Shown: positions 52,804 through 61,016, counted from the first letter of the stretch. The stretch: DNA of 64,000 nucleotides from Streptomyces sp. MspMP-M5 (GCF_000373585.1 NZ_KB891901.1:19710-83709), one strand, 5' to 3'. The notes: a model not told the origin generated them from the sequence alone. Program-made: numbers and translations.

Positions 52804-53097
52804 CTACGAGAGTGGGAGCGCCTTGACGCTGGCGACGAAGGACCCCCAGGCCCCCGCTCCGAAGACGAGCGCGGGGCCCTGGGGGTCCTTACTGTCCCGG
52901 ACGGGGACGAGGGGCGCGGGGGCGGTGACGTTGTCGGCGACCTCGATGCACTGGCCGCCGTCCTGGTTGCTGTAGCTGGACTTGCGCCAGGTGGCGTTGG
53001 CCAGGAGGTCGTCGGAGACCTCAAGGCACGCTCCCCCGTCCTGGTTGCTGTACGAGCTCTTGCGCCACGTGATGGTGCTCAGGCCGATGGATCGCAC
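52804..53097 (-). CDS. DUF397 protein with duplicated N-terminal repeat (cassette B)
   Basis: This 97-residue protein carries the DUF397 signature twice. TWRKSSYSNQDGGACLEV at ~10-27 is followed by a short spacer and then TWRKSSYSNQDGGQCIEV at ~36-53. Only the second copy continues into the full domain (VPVRDSKDPQGPALVF, GAWGSFVASVK). The first is therefore an extra N-terminal half-domain, probably from internal duplication. It lies directly downstream of a second, single DUF397 gene. Confidence 0.9.
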   Translation of the reverse strand: MRSIGLSTITWRKSSYSNQDGGACLEVSDDLLANATWRKSSYSNQDGGQCIEVADNVTAPAPLVPVRDSKDPQGPALVFGAGAWGSFVASVKALPLS

Positions 53098-53122
53098 GGC
53101 GTTGCCTCCAACTTTGGTCGGT

Positions 53123-53338
53123 TCAGCTCCAGCTGTCCGTCTTGGCGGCGGTGACGAACGAGGCCCAGGCCCCTGCCTCGAAGACCAGCACGGGCCCGTC
53201 GGACCTCTTGCTGTCCCGGACGGGGACGAGGGGGGCGTGGGCGGTGACGTTGTCGGCTACCTCGATGCATGCGCCGCCGTCGGAGTTGCTGTACGAGCTC
53301 TTGCGCCACGTGACGGTGCTCAGGTCGATGGTTCGCAC
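53123..53338 (-). CDS. DUF397 protein (cassette B, XRE-coupled copy)
   Basis: This 71-residue protein has TWRKSSYSNSDGGACIEVADN and VPVRDSKRSDGPVLVFEAGAWASFVTAA. Its start overlaps the 3' end of the XRE gene by 19 bases, the same coupling as in cassette A. A duplicated DUF397 gene follows 25 bases after its stop. Confidence 0.92.
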   Translation of the reverse strand: MRTIDLSTVTWRKSSYSNSDGGACIEVADNVTAHAPLVPVRDSKRSDGPVLVFEAGAWASFVTAAKTDSWS

Positions 53339-54162
53339 GGCACTTCCTCCAACATCCGCATGACGAACTTCCGCGACTCGTCCGGGACCAACGCCCGGTC
53401 TCGCACCGCATCGTACGCGCGTTGCAAACGCTCAACCGAGGCGGATTCCTCGATGAGTTCGCCACGGTGAGCGTTCTCCGTGTAGGCCACAGGGAAGCCG
53501 CTCGGCAGTCGCAGAAAGATCACTGCGGTGCTGTCCAAGCCGTTCAGCCCGGCACTGAACGGCAGCACCTGCAGGGTGATGTTCGAGCGCGCGGACGCCT
53601 CGATCAGATACTCAAGCTGCTTCCGCCACTCCGAGGCGTCCGCCAACGGTGTGCGCAGCACAGCTTCGGACAAGATGGTGCGGAACTGCGGTGGTTCATC
53701 GCCCTCCAGCGACTGGCGGCGGCCCATGCGCGCTTCCACCTGCCGCGTCAGTTCTTCGCCTTCGATCCCACCTGCCTTGAGCAAGTCTCTTGCGTAGCCT
53801 TCCGTCTGAAGAAGCCCGTGAATGGTGCTGTGTCCGAAATGCCATAGGCTCACCGCCTCCGACTCCAGCGTCATGTATCGCCGGTACTGCTCCTTGAACT
53901 GTGTCGGGTCTCCGACCGCCAACTCCCAGAGCGCCAGCAGCAGGTCCCCCGTCCCATAGTGCTGGGCCAGTGCCTCTACGACCTCCGGGCTTCCCAGCGT
54001 CCTCCCGTTCTCCATCTTTCCGAACAGGGATGCGTCCCAGCCGAGAACCTCGCTGAGTTGCCGCAGGCTGTCGCCCTTCTCTGCGCGCAGTAAGCGCAAC
54101 TCCTCCGCGAACCGCCTGCGCGGTTCCGGGCTCCGCCCGGTAACGACCCTTCTCGGCGGCAT
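53320..54162 (-). CDS. XRE-family regulator with DUF5753 domain (cassette B)
   Basis: This 280-residue regulator has a helix-turn-helix (FAEELRLLRAEKGDSLRQLSEVLGWDASLFGKMENGRTL). The DUF5753 domain includes FGHSTIHGLLQTEGYARDLL and ITLQVLPFSAGLNGLDSTAVIFL. ATG at 54162 has AAAGGGGG in front; ATG at 54186 is an alternative. It is the counterpart of the cassette A regulator (31959-32816) but clearly diverged from it. A divergent small gene sits across an inverted repeat. Confidence 0.92.
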   Translation of the reverse strand: MPPRRVVTGRSPEPRRRFAEELRLLRAEKGDSLRQLSEVLGWDASLFGKMENGRTLGSPEVVEALAQHYGTGDLLLALWELAVGDPTQFKEQYRRYMTLESEAVSLWHFGHSTIHGLLQTEGYARDLLKAGGIEGEELTRQVEARMGRRQSLEGDEPPQFRTILSEAVLRTPLADASEWRKQLEYLIEASARSNITLQVLPFSAGLNGLDSTAVIFLRLPSGFPVAYTENAHRGELIEESASVERLQRAYDAVRDRALVPDESRKFVMRMLEEVPCEPST

Positions 54163-54264
54163 AGTGACCCCCTTTATGGAAGGCATGGAACTAACGGTTC
54201 AGGGCGCAGAAGTACGGCCTGTACGCGGCCTCTGCACCGCATCCCCAGGCCATTCTTGTAGCGG

Positions 54265-54292
54265 CCGGAACACCCACCGTAGTCAGTTCCGG
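54265..54292. promoter_or_regulatory. Inverted repeat CCGGAAC-N14-GTTCCGG overlapping a likely promoter (cassette B)
   Basis: Exact 7-base arms lie between the divergent XRE and small-protein genes. A promoter TTGTAG (54256-54261), 18-base spacer, TAGTCA (54280-54285) overlaps the repeat in the rightward direction. An XRE dimer binding here would control the small-protein genes. Confidence 0.6.
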
Positions 54293-54327
54293 TGCGTCAG
54301 GCAGGCAAACGTAGAAGGAGCACCGCC

Positions 54328-54540
54328 ATGACGAGGGAGAAGGTCGCCGACGCCGAAGCGGCGCTCGACGTGTTGGCCGCCGCGCTGGAGCGGTGCGGCA
54401 TCGTGCTGCCGTCGCTCGGGATCGACCTGGTGACGTACTGCGGCCAACCGCCGCGTCCGCTCATCGAGTTGGGGCGCTGCAATCCGGAGACCGCACGGCG
54501 GTTGGCGGTCGTCCTCGGGGACGGGGGCGGGGCGTCGTGA
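54328..54540 (+). CDS. Small conserved protein of XRE/DUF397 cassette B
   Basis: This 70-residue protein is a paralog of the cassette A protein at 32936-33130. It shares LERCGIVLPSLGIDL, PLIELGRCN and TARRLAVVL. It holds the same position, divergent from the XRE gene. GAAGGAG eight bases before the ATG supports the start. A coupled gene begins four bases before its end (GTGA). No function is known. Confidence 0.85.
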   Translation: MTREKVADAEAALDVLAAALERCGIVLPSLGIDLVTYCGQPPRPLIELGRCNPETARRLAVVLGDGGGAS

Positions 54541-54758
54541 GCGGTTACGACCCGGGGAAGGGGGAGATCGTGCGGGATCGGCTGCGGGATCGGGTCGGGC
54601 GGGTCATGGATCGCGAGGGGGCGTGTTTCCAACTTCGGCCGCTGGGGGGCGGGGTGGAGTGGGACGCGGCTCCGGAGGACATCGAGCCGGTCGCGGTGTC
54701 CGCCGCGCTGAGTGGCCATGTCGCGGAACTCAACCGGCACAGCGCGTGGCCCGTTTGA
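54537..54758 (+). CDS. Small hypothetical protein coupled to the cassette B small gene
   Basis: This 73-residue protein opens VSGYDPGKGEIVRDRLRDRVG and ends AALSGHVAELNRHSAWPV. It has no recognised domain. It takes the place that the RsbW-like ATPase occupies in cassette A. The GTG start overlaps the preceding stop by four bases, so it is translated with it. Confidence 0.75.
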   Translation: MSGYDPGKGEIVRDRLRDRVGRVMDREGACFQLRPLGGGVEWDAAPEDIEPVAVSAALSGHVAELNRHSAWPV

Positions 54759-54783
54759 ACGGGAATCGGCGGCGAGAGGAAAA

Positions 54784-54817
54784 GCCCCGGTACGGCAAAG
54801 CGGGCCGGTACCGGGGC
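54784..54817 (+). terminator. Hairpin after the cassette B small genes
   Basis: GCCCCGGTAC (54784-54793) pairs exactly with GTACCGGGGC (54808-54817) around a 14-base loop. It may terminate the small-gene operon or shape the leader of the next gene, whose ATG is 33 bases on. There is no U tract. Confidence 0.5.
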
Positions 54818-54849
54818 GGAGTCCATCAGCTGACAAGGAACTGACGAAC

Positions 54850-55302
54850 ATGGCTTACTTTACCGCCTACTTGGAGCGGTTTTTCGCGCTCCTTCTTCCT
54901 GCTCGGGGTAGGCATCGGGCAGGCCAGGCCGAGCCGTACCGGACGTGGCCGGAGGAGTCGGAACGGCCGCGGGTCGTTTCCCTGCCGCGGCATCGGAGCC
55001 GTTATGCCTGTGACGCGGTCAGTGGGCCCCGGTTCCCGGAGCGGTCGCTACGGACCCGGCCGTATGTGCTGGCGCAGCTTTCGGCCCGGGGAGAGGGGTT
55101 GGAGGTTCCGGACGGAGGGCCGGAGGTTCCGGAGCGGTGGTTGCAGGCGTATCGGCGGTGGGTGTTGGACATGGCCGTGCGGGGATATGACGTCGGGCCG
55201 GAGGTGATTCACGGGGTGCGGGTGGGGACCCGGCGGTCTCACCAGCGGGCCGGGTCGGCCGTTGCCACGCCGAAAACCGTGCCGTCGGGGGAGGCGGCGT
55301 AG
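54850..55302 (+). CDS. Hypothetical protein
   Basis: This 150-residue protein begins MAYFTAYLERFFALLLPARG, a short hydrophobic start. It then has an Arg/Pro-rich stretch (RPYVLAQLSARGEGLEVPDG) and a C-terminal YRRWVLDMAVRGYDVGPEVIHGVRVG segment that recalls small Streptomyces proteins near XRE cassettes. No known domain. Its last 64 bases overlap the 3' end of the kinase gene on the other strand. Confidence 0.7.
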   Translation: MAYFTAYLERFFALLLPARGRHRAGQAEPYRTWPEESERPRVVSLPRHRSRYACDAVSGPRFPERSLRTRPYVLAQLSARGEGLEVPDGGPEVPERWLQAYRRWVLDMAVRGYDVGPEVIHGVRVGTRRSHQRAGSAVATPKTVPSGEAA

Positions 55303-57740
55303 ATGTGGCCTTGGGCCGCGTCCAGGGTGGGCGCGGGGACGGCCTGGAGGAAGCCGTTGTGGCGGGTGGCGGTCAGGCGCGGCGGGGTCTGGCCGAGGAC
55401 GGCGCCGGAGGTGGTGTCGACCGCGAGCAGGCGGCCGTCGGCGGCGGTGAAGTAGAGGCGGTCGCCGCTGATGACAGGGGCCGAGCCGCGGCTGACGGAG
55501 GTCTCGGTGTCCCAGGTGCGGGCGCCGACGGCCTGGAGGGCGCCGCCCTCGGCGAGGAGGTAGGCGGTGTCGCCCTGGACGGCGGCAAAGACGCCGTGCA
55601 GGGGCGCCGCGAGCGGGAGCTTCCGGGTGCGGCGGGTGGCCGGGTCGAAGCGGAGCACGCCGGAGACCGTGCCGTCGTAGGTGGGGTCGCCGATGGTGAG
55701 GAAGAGAGCGCCGGTGGTGGTGGGGCCGGCGAGGGTGAGGGTGCCGGGGAGCCGGTGGGACCAGCGGACCGCGCCGTCGGAGGGGTTGATGGCGGTGAGT
55801 TGGGTGGTGGGGGTGGGGCCGGTGGTGAGGGTTTCGGCGGCGTAGGCGGTGTGCGGGTCGCCGTAGGTGGTGAAGTGGGGGAGGCGGTGGCCGGGGAAGC
55901 GCTTGCGCCACCGCTGGGTGTGCGTGGTGGTGTCCAGGGCGGTGAGCGTGCCGTCGGCGGCGATGAGGAGGATGCGGTCGCCGACCACCGCGGCGCCACC
56001 CTCGTAGGGGGAGACGTCCAGGCTCCAGCGGAGGGCGCCGTTGCCGTGCGGTGACGGGTCGAGGGCCAGCAGGCGCTTGCCGTCGGCGGTGAAGACGTAG
56101 AGGAAGCCGCCGGAGAGGACCGGGGCGGTCGGCGAGACGGCCTCCGGGCCTGCGGGGGCGCCCTTGTGACGCCATGCCACCTCACCGGTGCCGGGGGAGA
56201 GTCGGGCCGCCGGCATGCCGGACTGGCCGCAGAAGACGGCGTCGGCGCCGGCGGTGCAGTAGGGCATCTCGGCGTTGTGGCCGGCGGGCCGTTCGACGAT
56301 CGTGGTGCGCCAGGGGTGGAAGGCGGTGCGCGGGACGCGTGGGGCGTGGGTCTGGAGGGCCGGGTCGTTGGCGGAGGATCCGGCGAGGGAGGTGTACGCC
56401 CAGGTGGCGGCGACCGCGACGGCGGCGGTGGCGGCGAGAGCCGTGGCGGCCCAGCGGAGGCGGCGGGCCTTACGGGGGCTCTTCCTGCGGCCGTTCCCGG
56501 AGGCTGGTCCGGGGGCACGCCCGGCATCCCGTCCGGAGTCTCGTTCGGAATCTCGCTCGGGGGCACGTTCGGGATTTCGGCCGGCGGCTTCCCAGGCGGC
56601 TTTCCCGGGAGCGGCCTGGGGAGTGGGGGGAGCGGACGGCCGGGCCGACGGGGCGGCGGGCGCGCGGGACAGGTCCGGGACAGGGGACGGGTGCGGGACG
56701 CGGGACGGATTCGCCGTACGGGACGGGTCCGCGATACGGGGGACGTCCGGGTTTCGGGAGACGTCCGGCGTACGGGCGCGGACGTGCGTGGTCTCGGCGC
56801 GCGGCGGGGTGGACTCGGCGCGGACCGGCTGCCGTGGGGCGGGTATCCGGGTGCCGGTGACCGTCTCCGGCAGCGCCTCGCCGGGGGACGCGACATCGGC
56901 CGGCAGCGTCATCGGCGCGTCCGTGCGCAGCAGTTGCATCAGCCGGTCCGGCGTCGGGCGGTCCGCCGGGTCCTTGGCCAGGCAGCTCTCGACCAGCGGG
57001 ACGAGTGCGTCCGGCACGCCGGACAGCTCCGCCTCGTCGTGCACCACCTGGTACGCGACGAGATACGGGCTCTCGGAGTCGAACGGGCCGCGGCCGGTGG
57101 CGGCGTGCACCAGTACCGAGCCGAGTGCGAAGACGTCCGCGGCGGGGCCGACCTCGCGCGGCCGCTGGAACTGCTCGGGCGCCATGAACGGCGGGGTCCC
57201 GATCAACTTCCCGGTCTCGGTGCGCATCTCGCTGTCGTTGGGGCGCGAGATGCCGAAGTCGATGACCTTGGGGCCGTCGGCGGCGAGCAGCACGTTGCCG
57301 GGCTTGAGGTCGCGGTGCACCACGCCCGCGCGGTGGATGTCGCGCAGCGCCTCGGCGAGCCCGGCGCCCAGCTGACGCACCTCGGCGGGGGCCAGCGGGC
57401 CGTTCCGCTTCACATGGGCGGAGAGGGTCGGGCCGGCGATGTGGAGGGTCGCCATCCAGGGGCGTTCGGCGTCCGGGTCGGCGTCGACGACGGGGGCCGT
57501 GAAGGCGCCGCTGACCCGCCGGGCGGCGGCCACCTCCTGGCGGAACCGCCCCCGGAACTCCGGGTCTTGGGCGAACTCGGCGTGGACGACCTTGACCGCG
57601 AGCAGCAGTCCGGAGGAGGACCGGGCCAGGTGGACCACGCCCATTCCCCCGGAGCCGAGCCGCGCCTCCAGACGGTATTGCCCGGCGTATTCCGGACGCT
57701 CCGCTTCCGGGCCGGACCCGGAATCGCGCAGCGGCGGCAT
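55239..57740 (-). CDS. Membrane Ser/Thr protein kinase with extracellular PQQ-type beta-propeller
   Basis: This 833-residue Hanks-type kinase occupies residues ~20-275: Gly loop LGSGGMGVV (28-36), Lys50, VVHRDLKPGNVLL (Asp144) and DFGIS (161-163). A ~150-residue Pro/Arg/Ser-rich linker with degenerate repeats leads to one membrane helix (~429-452). Outside is a ~375-residue PQQ-like beta-propeller with repeats such as VFTADGKRLLALDP, LLIAADGTLTALDT and LYFTAADGRLLAVDT. ATG at 57740 starts the kinase domain. The propeller probably senses an envelope or external ligand. Substrates are unknown. Confidence 0.93.
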   Translation of the reverse strand: MPPLRDSGSGPEAERPEYAGQYRLEARLGSGGMGVVHLARSSSGLLLAVKVVHAEFAQDPEFRGRFRQEVAAARRVSGAFTAPVVDADPDAERPWMATLHIAGPTLSAHVKRNGPLAPAEVRQLGAGLAEALRDIHRAGVVHRDLKPGNVLLAADGPKVIDFGISRPNDSEMRTETGKLIGTPPFMAPEQFQRPREVGPAADVFALGSVLVHAATGRGPFDSESPYLVAYQVVHDEAELSGVPDALVPLVESCLAKDPADRPTPDRLMQLLRTDAPMTLPADVASPGEALPETVTGTRIPAPRQPVRAESTPPRAETTHVRARTPDVSRNPDVPRIADPSRTANPSRVPHPSPVPDLSRAPAAPSARPSAPPTPQAAPGKAAWEAAGRNPERAPERDSERDSGRDAGRAPGPASGNGRRKSPRKARRLRWAATALAATAAVAVAATWAYTSLAGSSANDPALQTHAPRVPRTAFHPWRTTIVERPAGHNAEMPYCTAGADAVFCGQSGMPAARLSPGTGEVAWRHKGAPAGPEAVSPTAPVLSGGFLYVFTADGKRLLALDPSPHGNGALRWSLDVSPYEGGAAVVGDRILLIAADGTLTALDTTTHTQRWRKRFPGHRLPHFTTYGDPHTAYAAETLTTGPTPTTQLTAINPSDGAVRWSHRLPGTLTLAGPTTTGALFLTIGDPTYDGTVSGVLRFDPATRRTRKLPLAAPLHGVFAAVQGDTAYLLAEGGALQAVGARTWDTETSVSRGSAPVISGDRLYFTAADGRLLAVDTTSGAVLGQTPPRLTATRHNGFLQAVPAPTLDAAQGHIYAASPDGTVFGVATADPARW

Positions 57741-57933
57741 CGTTCCACCCCCGTGTCTTCCCCGTGCGAAGCGCTGTGCTTTTCGGTCGCAAGTGCGACG
57801 CGCGGAGCCTAGTCCATGGCACGTCCGGGACGGGTGAGGCTTGCTAGCGTGCGCGTCGCGGGCGTCGAACGGATGCCCGGCTACGCACTGCCCGGCAACG
57901 GCGGGCAGCCATCCGTAAACGGGGGGAAGCAGC

Positions 57934-58320
57934 ATGACCACGCAGGATTTCCAAGGGAGCGCCGGGCCGGACGCGGGGACGGACGGTACGGGGACGGGCG
58001 CGGTGGGCGACGCGGTGGCCGAGGCCGCCCCGCTCGGTGCGGCGGTCGCCGGCGCGGCGCTCGCCGACGGGGGGAGCTACCCCGTCGCGCCCGGCTACCG
58101 CGTCAACGTCCGCCAGGGCGCCGGCACCAACACCGCGCTGGTCCGGCAGCTGCCGGCGGGCGCCCGTGTCCAGATCCGCTGCCAGATGCGCGGGCAGTGG
58201 GTCGTCGGCCCGTATGGCACGTCCAACCTCTGGGACAACATCGGGCCCGGCGAGTACGTCTCCGACACCTACGTCCACACCGGCAGCAGCGGGATGGTCG
58301 CGCCCAGCTGCATGAGCTGA
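57934..58320 (+). CDS. SH3b-domain protein
   Basis: This 128-residue protein has a Gly/Ala/Thr-rich N-terminus without an obvious signal peptide. A bacterial SH3 domain follows (GYRVNVRQGAGTNTALVRQLPAGARVQIRCQMRGQWVVGPYGTS) with a WDNIGPGEYVSDTYV end. SH3b domains often bind the cell wall. It is divergent from the kinase gene. Location is unclear because no export signal is seen. Confidence 0.8.
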   Translation: MTTQDFQGSAGPDAGTDGTGTGAVGDAVAEAAPLGAAVAGAALADGGSYPVAPGYRVNVRQGAGTNTALVRQLPAGARVQIRCQMRGQWVVGPYGTSNLWDNIGPGEYVSDTYVHTGSSGMVAPSCMS

Positions 58321-58329
58321 CGGCGGACC

Positions 58330-58357
58330 GGTGCCCGACGCCCGGTGCCCGACGCCC
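58330..58357 (+). repeat. 14-base tandem duplication after the SH3b gene
   Basis: GGTGCCCGACGCCC occurs twice in succession (58330-58343 and 58344-58357), with a partial third. It is intergenic, and no function is evident. Confidence 0.65.
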
Positions 58358-58403
58358 GGTGGCCGTCCGGCCGGGTACCGGGCGTCCGGGGATAATCGAG
58401 GGC

Positions 58404-58931
58404 ATGAGCGACACGCAGCGGACCGCGGCCCCGGGCGAGCCGGAACCGGAGGAGATCCGTTTCTTCGGCACCACCTGGGTCGAGCACGACGGCGGCTACG
58501 GGCTGCGCCGGGCCGGTGTCGCGGTGGGGTCGCTGGTGCTCGCCGGGTTCGGCGGGCTGGTGCTGCGGTTCGCCTTCCAGGGGCTGGCGCAGGCCGCCGT
58601 CGGCACGTTCGTGAACGGGCTGGTGGTGGTCGGCGTCGCGGTGTGCAGCGCGCTGGCGTTCCGCCGCACCTGGGACGGGTTCGCGCGCCGCTCGGACCTG
58701 CCGGCCGACAGCCCCTCCGAGCGCTCCATGCAGAGCCTGATGCTCATCGGCTTCATCGGCGCGCTGCTCGCCTACTTCTGCCGCAGTCTGACCGAGGCGC
58801 CCGGTGAGAAGCTCCGCCGCGCCGAGTACGAGGCGGCGCGGGAGCGGCACGCGCGCCGCCGGGAAACCCGCGCGGGCAACCCGGCGGCGCGCGCGTCGAA
58901 GGGCAAGGGGACGGGGAAGAAGCGCCGTTAG
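58404..58931 (+). CDS. Small multi-pass membrane protein
   Basis: This 175-residue protein has three hydrophobic segments: ~39-62 (VAVGSLVLAGFGGLVLRFAF), ~70-93 (VNGLVVVGVAVCSALAF) and ~113-130 (SLMLIGFIGALLAYFC). A very basic Lys/Arg tail ends it. No known family. The ATG at 58404 follows a GAGGGC site. It may be co-transcribed with the methyltransferase 21 bases downstream. Confidence 0.82.
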   Translation: MSDTQRTAAPGEPEPEEIRFFGTTWVEHDGGYGLRRAGVAVGSLVLAGFGGLVLRFAFQGLAQAAVGTFVNGLVVVGVAVCSALAFRRTWDGFARRSDLPADSPSERSMQSLMLIGFIGALLAYFCRSLTEAPGEKLRRAEYEAARERHARRRETRAGNPAARASKGKGTGKKRR

Positions 58932-58952
58932 GGGCTGGCAGCCACGGGCAGG

Positions 58953-59837
58953 ATGCCGGCCATGACGCCACCGCAGCCGCCACCGGCACCGCAGTCTCCG
59001 GGGACACCACAGTCACGGCCGCAGCCGTCACCACAGCCTCAGCAGCCGGCGCAGCAGGAGCCCGGCCCGCCCGACCACGTCACCCTCTCCCGCGCCTTCG
59101 ACTCCGTCGCCGCGCAGTACGCGGCCGCCCGGCCCGGCTATCCGCCGGCCCTGTTCGACGCCGTCGAGGAGCTGGCCGGGCGGCCGCTCGCCGGGGCCCG
59201 GGTGCTGGACGTCGGCGCCGGGACCGGGATCGCGAGCGGGTTGCTCCGGGCGCGCGGCGCACGGGTCACGGCCGTGGAGCCGGGCGCGGCGATGGCCGCC
59301 GAACTGCGCGCCGGGCACCCCGGTATCCCGCTGGTGCGGGCCGGCGGCGACGCACTGCCGTTCGCCGACGACGCCGGCTTCGACCTCGTCGGCTATGCGC
59401 AGGCGTGGCACTGGACCGACCCGGCCCGTTCGGTCCCGGAGGCGCTGAGAGTGCTGCGGCCGGGCGGCGCCCTGGCGCTGTGGTGGAACGTGCCCGACCC
59501 GGACGTCCCGTGGGCCGCCGCCCAGGAGGCCCGGCTCGCTCGCCGGCTGCCCGGCTACCACGCCCACGGCGTCGCGCCCGAGGCCGCCGGTCTGATCCGT
59601 GGCCTGGGGCTGGGCCTGTGCCCGGAGACCCGGGTGCTGCACTGGACCCGCACCGTCCCGCTCGCCACCCATCTCGCGATGCTCGGCAGCCGCTCGTACT
59701 TCGCCGCACTCGGGCCGGAGGCCGCCGCGCCCGTTCTGGCGGACGAACGGGCGGCGCTCCTGGAGGTCTTCCCGGACGGCCAGATCGAGGAGGCGTACGC
59801 CCTCGACCTCACCGTCGTCCGGCGACCCGGCTCCTGA
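58953..59837 (+). CDS. Class I SAM-dependent methyltransferase
   Basis: This 294-residue protein has a Pro/Gln-rich N-terminus (~40 residues). A methyltransferase type 11/25 fold follows: FDSVAAQYAAARPGYPPALF, motif I VLDVGAGTGIASGLL, VEPGAAMAAELR and FDLVGYAQAWHWTDPARSV. The opening and WHW motif resemble generic or UbiE-like small-molecule methyltransferases. The substrate is unknown. The start may be 58953 or the next Met at 58962. Confidence 0.87.
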   Translation: MPAMTPPQPPPAPQSPGTPQSRPQPSPQPQQPAQQEPGPPDHVTLSRAFDSVAAQYAAARPGYPPALFDAVEELAGRPLAGARVLDVGAGTGIASGLLRARGARVTAVEPGAAMAAELRAGHPGIPLVRAGGDALPFADDAGFDLVGYAQAWHWTDPARSVPEALRVLRPGGALALWWNVPDPDVPWAAAQEARLARRLPGYHAHGVAPEAAGLIRGLGLGLCPETRVLHWTRTVPLATHLAMLGSRSYFAALGPEAAAPVLADERAALLEVFPDGQIEEAYALDLTVVRRPGS

Positions 59838-59984
59838 GCCCCGCCCCCGAGCCCCCGCCCCTGAGCCCCCATCAGGTCGCACCCGCGCCCCGCCCCGTCA
59901 CACTCCACCCCGTAGCGTCGTCCCCATCCCGGAGGCCGCCGGTGAACGGGCCGCGGCCGAGGGCCAGGGAGGCGGGAGCAGACG

Positions 59985-60959
59985 ATGGCGGAGCGGGGAC
60001 GCGGGGCGGCGGACGAACGGAACGAGCGGGTCCGGGCGGAGCGGCTGGCGCAGTTCGAGGAGCACCGGGGCCGGCTGTGGGCCGTGGCGTACCGGATCAT
60101 GGGGACGGTCAGCGACGCCGACGACGCGGTCCAGGAGACCTGGCTGCGCTGGCAGGCGCTGCCCGCCGAACCGCCGGTGGAGAGCCCGCGCGCCTTCCTC
60201 ACCACCGTGGTCAGCCGGATCTGCTACGACCTGCTGGGCTCGGCCCGGGCCCGCCGCGAGCTGTATGTCGGGCCGTGGCTGCCGGAGCCGGTGTTCGAGG
60301 GCGCCGCCGGCGGGTCCGCGGGGGCGGGCCGCGCCGGCGTGCCGGACGGCCCCGAGGACCGGGTGACCCTCGACGAGTCCGTGGGCATGGCGCTGCTGAC
60401 CGTCCTGGAGCGGCTCACCCCGGCCGAGCGGACCGCGTTCGTCCTGCACGACGTCTTCGCGGTGCCGTTCCCGGAGATCGCCGAGGCGGTCGGCCGCACC
60501 CCGGACTCGGTGCGGCAGCTGGCCTCCCGCGCCCGCCGCCGGGTGCGGGCCGAGGCGCCGCGCCGCACCGTCGACGCGGCCGAGCACCGGCGCACCGTCG
60601 AGGCGTTCCTGTCGGCCGTCATGGGCGGGGACTTCGAGGCGCTGCTGAACGTCCTCGACCCGGAGGTGGTGTGGCGCTCGGACGGCGGCGGCAAGGTGAC
60701 CGCGGCCCGCCGGCCGGTGCTGGGCCGGGAGAAGGTCGCCCGTTACGTCTGGGGCCTGGTCACCCGCGGCTTCGATCCGGCGGCCATGCGGCTGGACGTC
60801 CGGGAGGTCAACGGGGCGCTCGGGATGGTCTTCACCGACGGGACGGGGACGTACTCGGCCGGGGTGCTGTCCTTCACGGTGCACGGCGGGCTGATCACCG
60901 AGGTGGACGCCGTGCTCAACCCGGACAAGCTCGGGCACCTGGACCTCGGGGGCCGCTGA
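59985..60959 (+). CDS. sigJ: ECF41-type RNA polymerase sigma factor (SigJ family)
   Basis: This 324-residue sigma factor has region 2 (FEEHRGRLWAVAYRIMGTVSDADDAVQETWLRW) and region 4 (RLTPAERTAFVLHDVFAVPFPEIAEAVGRTPDSVRQLASRARRRV). The C-terminal SnoaL-like domain carries WRSDGGGK and the NPDKL motif typical of ECF41, where it regulates sigma activity in place of an anti-sigma factor. The usual ECF41 neighbour, a carboxymuconolactone decarboxylase/oxidoreductase-type gene, is not adjacent. Confidence 0.93.
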   Translation: MAERGRGAADERNERVRAERLAQFEEHRGRLWAVAYRIMGTVSDADDAVQETWLRWQALPAEPPVESPRAFLTTVVSRICYDLLGSARARRELYVGPWLPEPVFEGAAGGSAGAGRAGVPDGPEDRVTLDESVGMALLTVLERLTPAERTAFVLHDVFAVPFPEIAEAVGRTPDSVRQLASRARRRVRAEAPRRTVDAAEHRRTVEAFLSAVMGGDFEALLNVLDPEVVWRSDGGGKVTAARRPVLGREKVARYVWGLVTRGFDPAAMRLDVREVNGALGMVFTDGTGTYSAGVLSFTVHGGLITEVDAVLNPDKLGHLDLGGR

Positions 60960-61016
60960 GCGCGGCCGACGCCGGCGGGGCGACGGCCGTGACCACGGGG
61001 CCGCCCCGCCTCGCCC

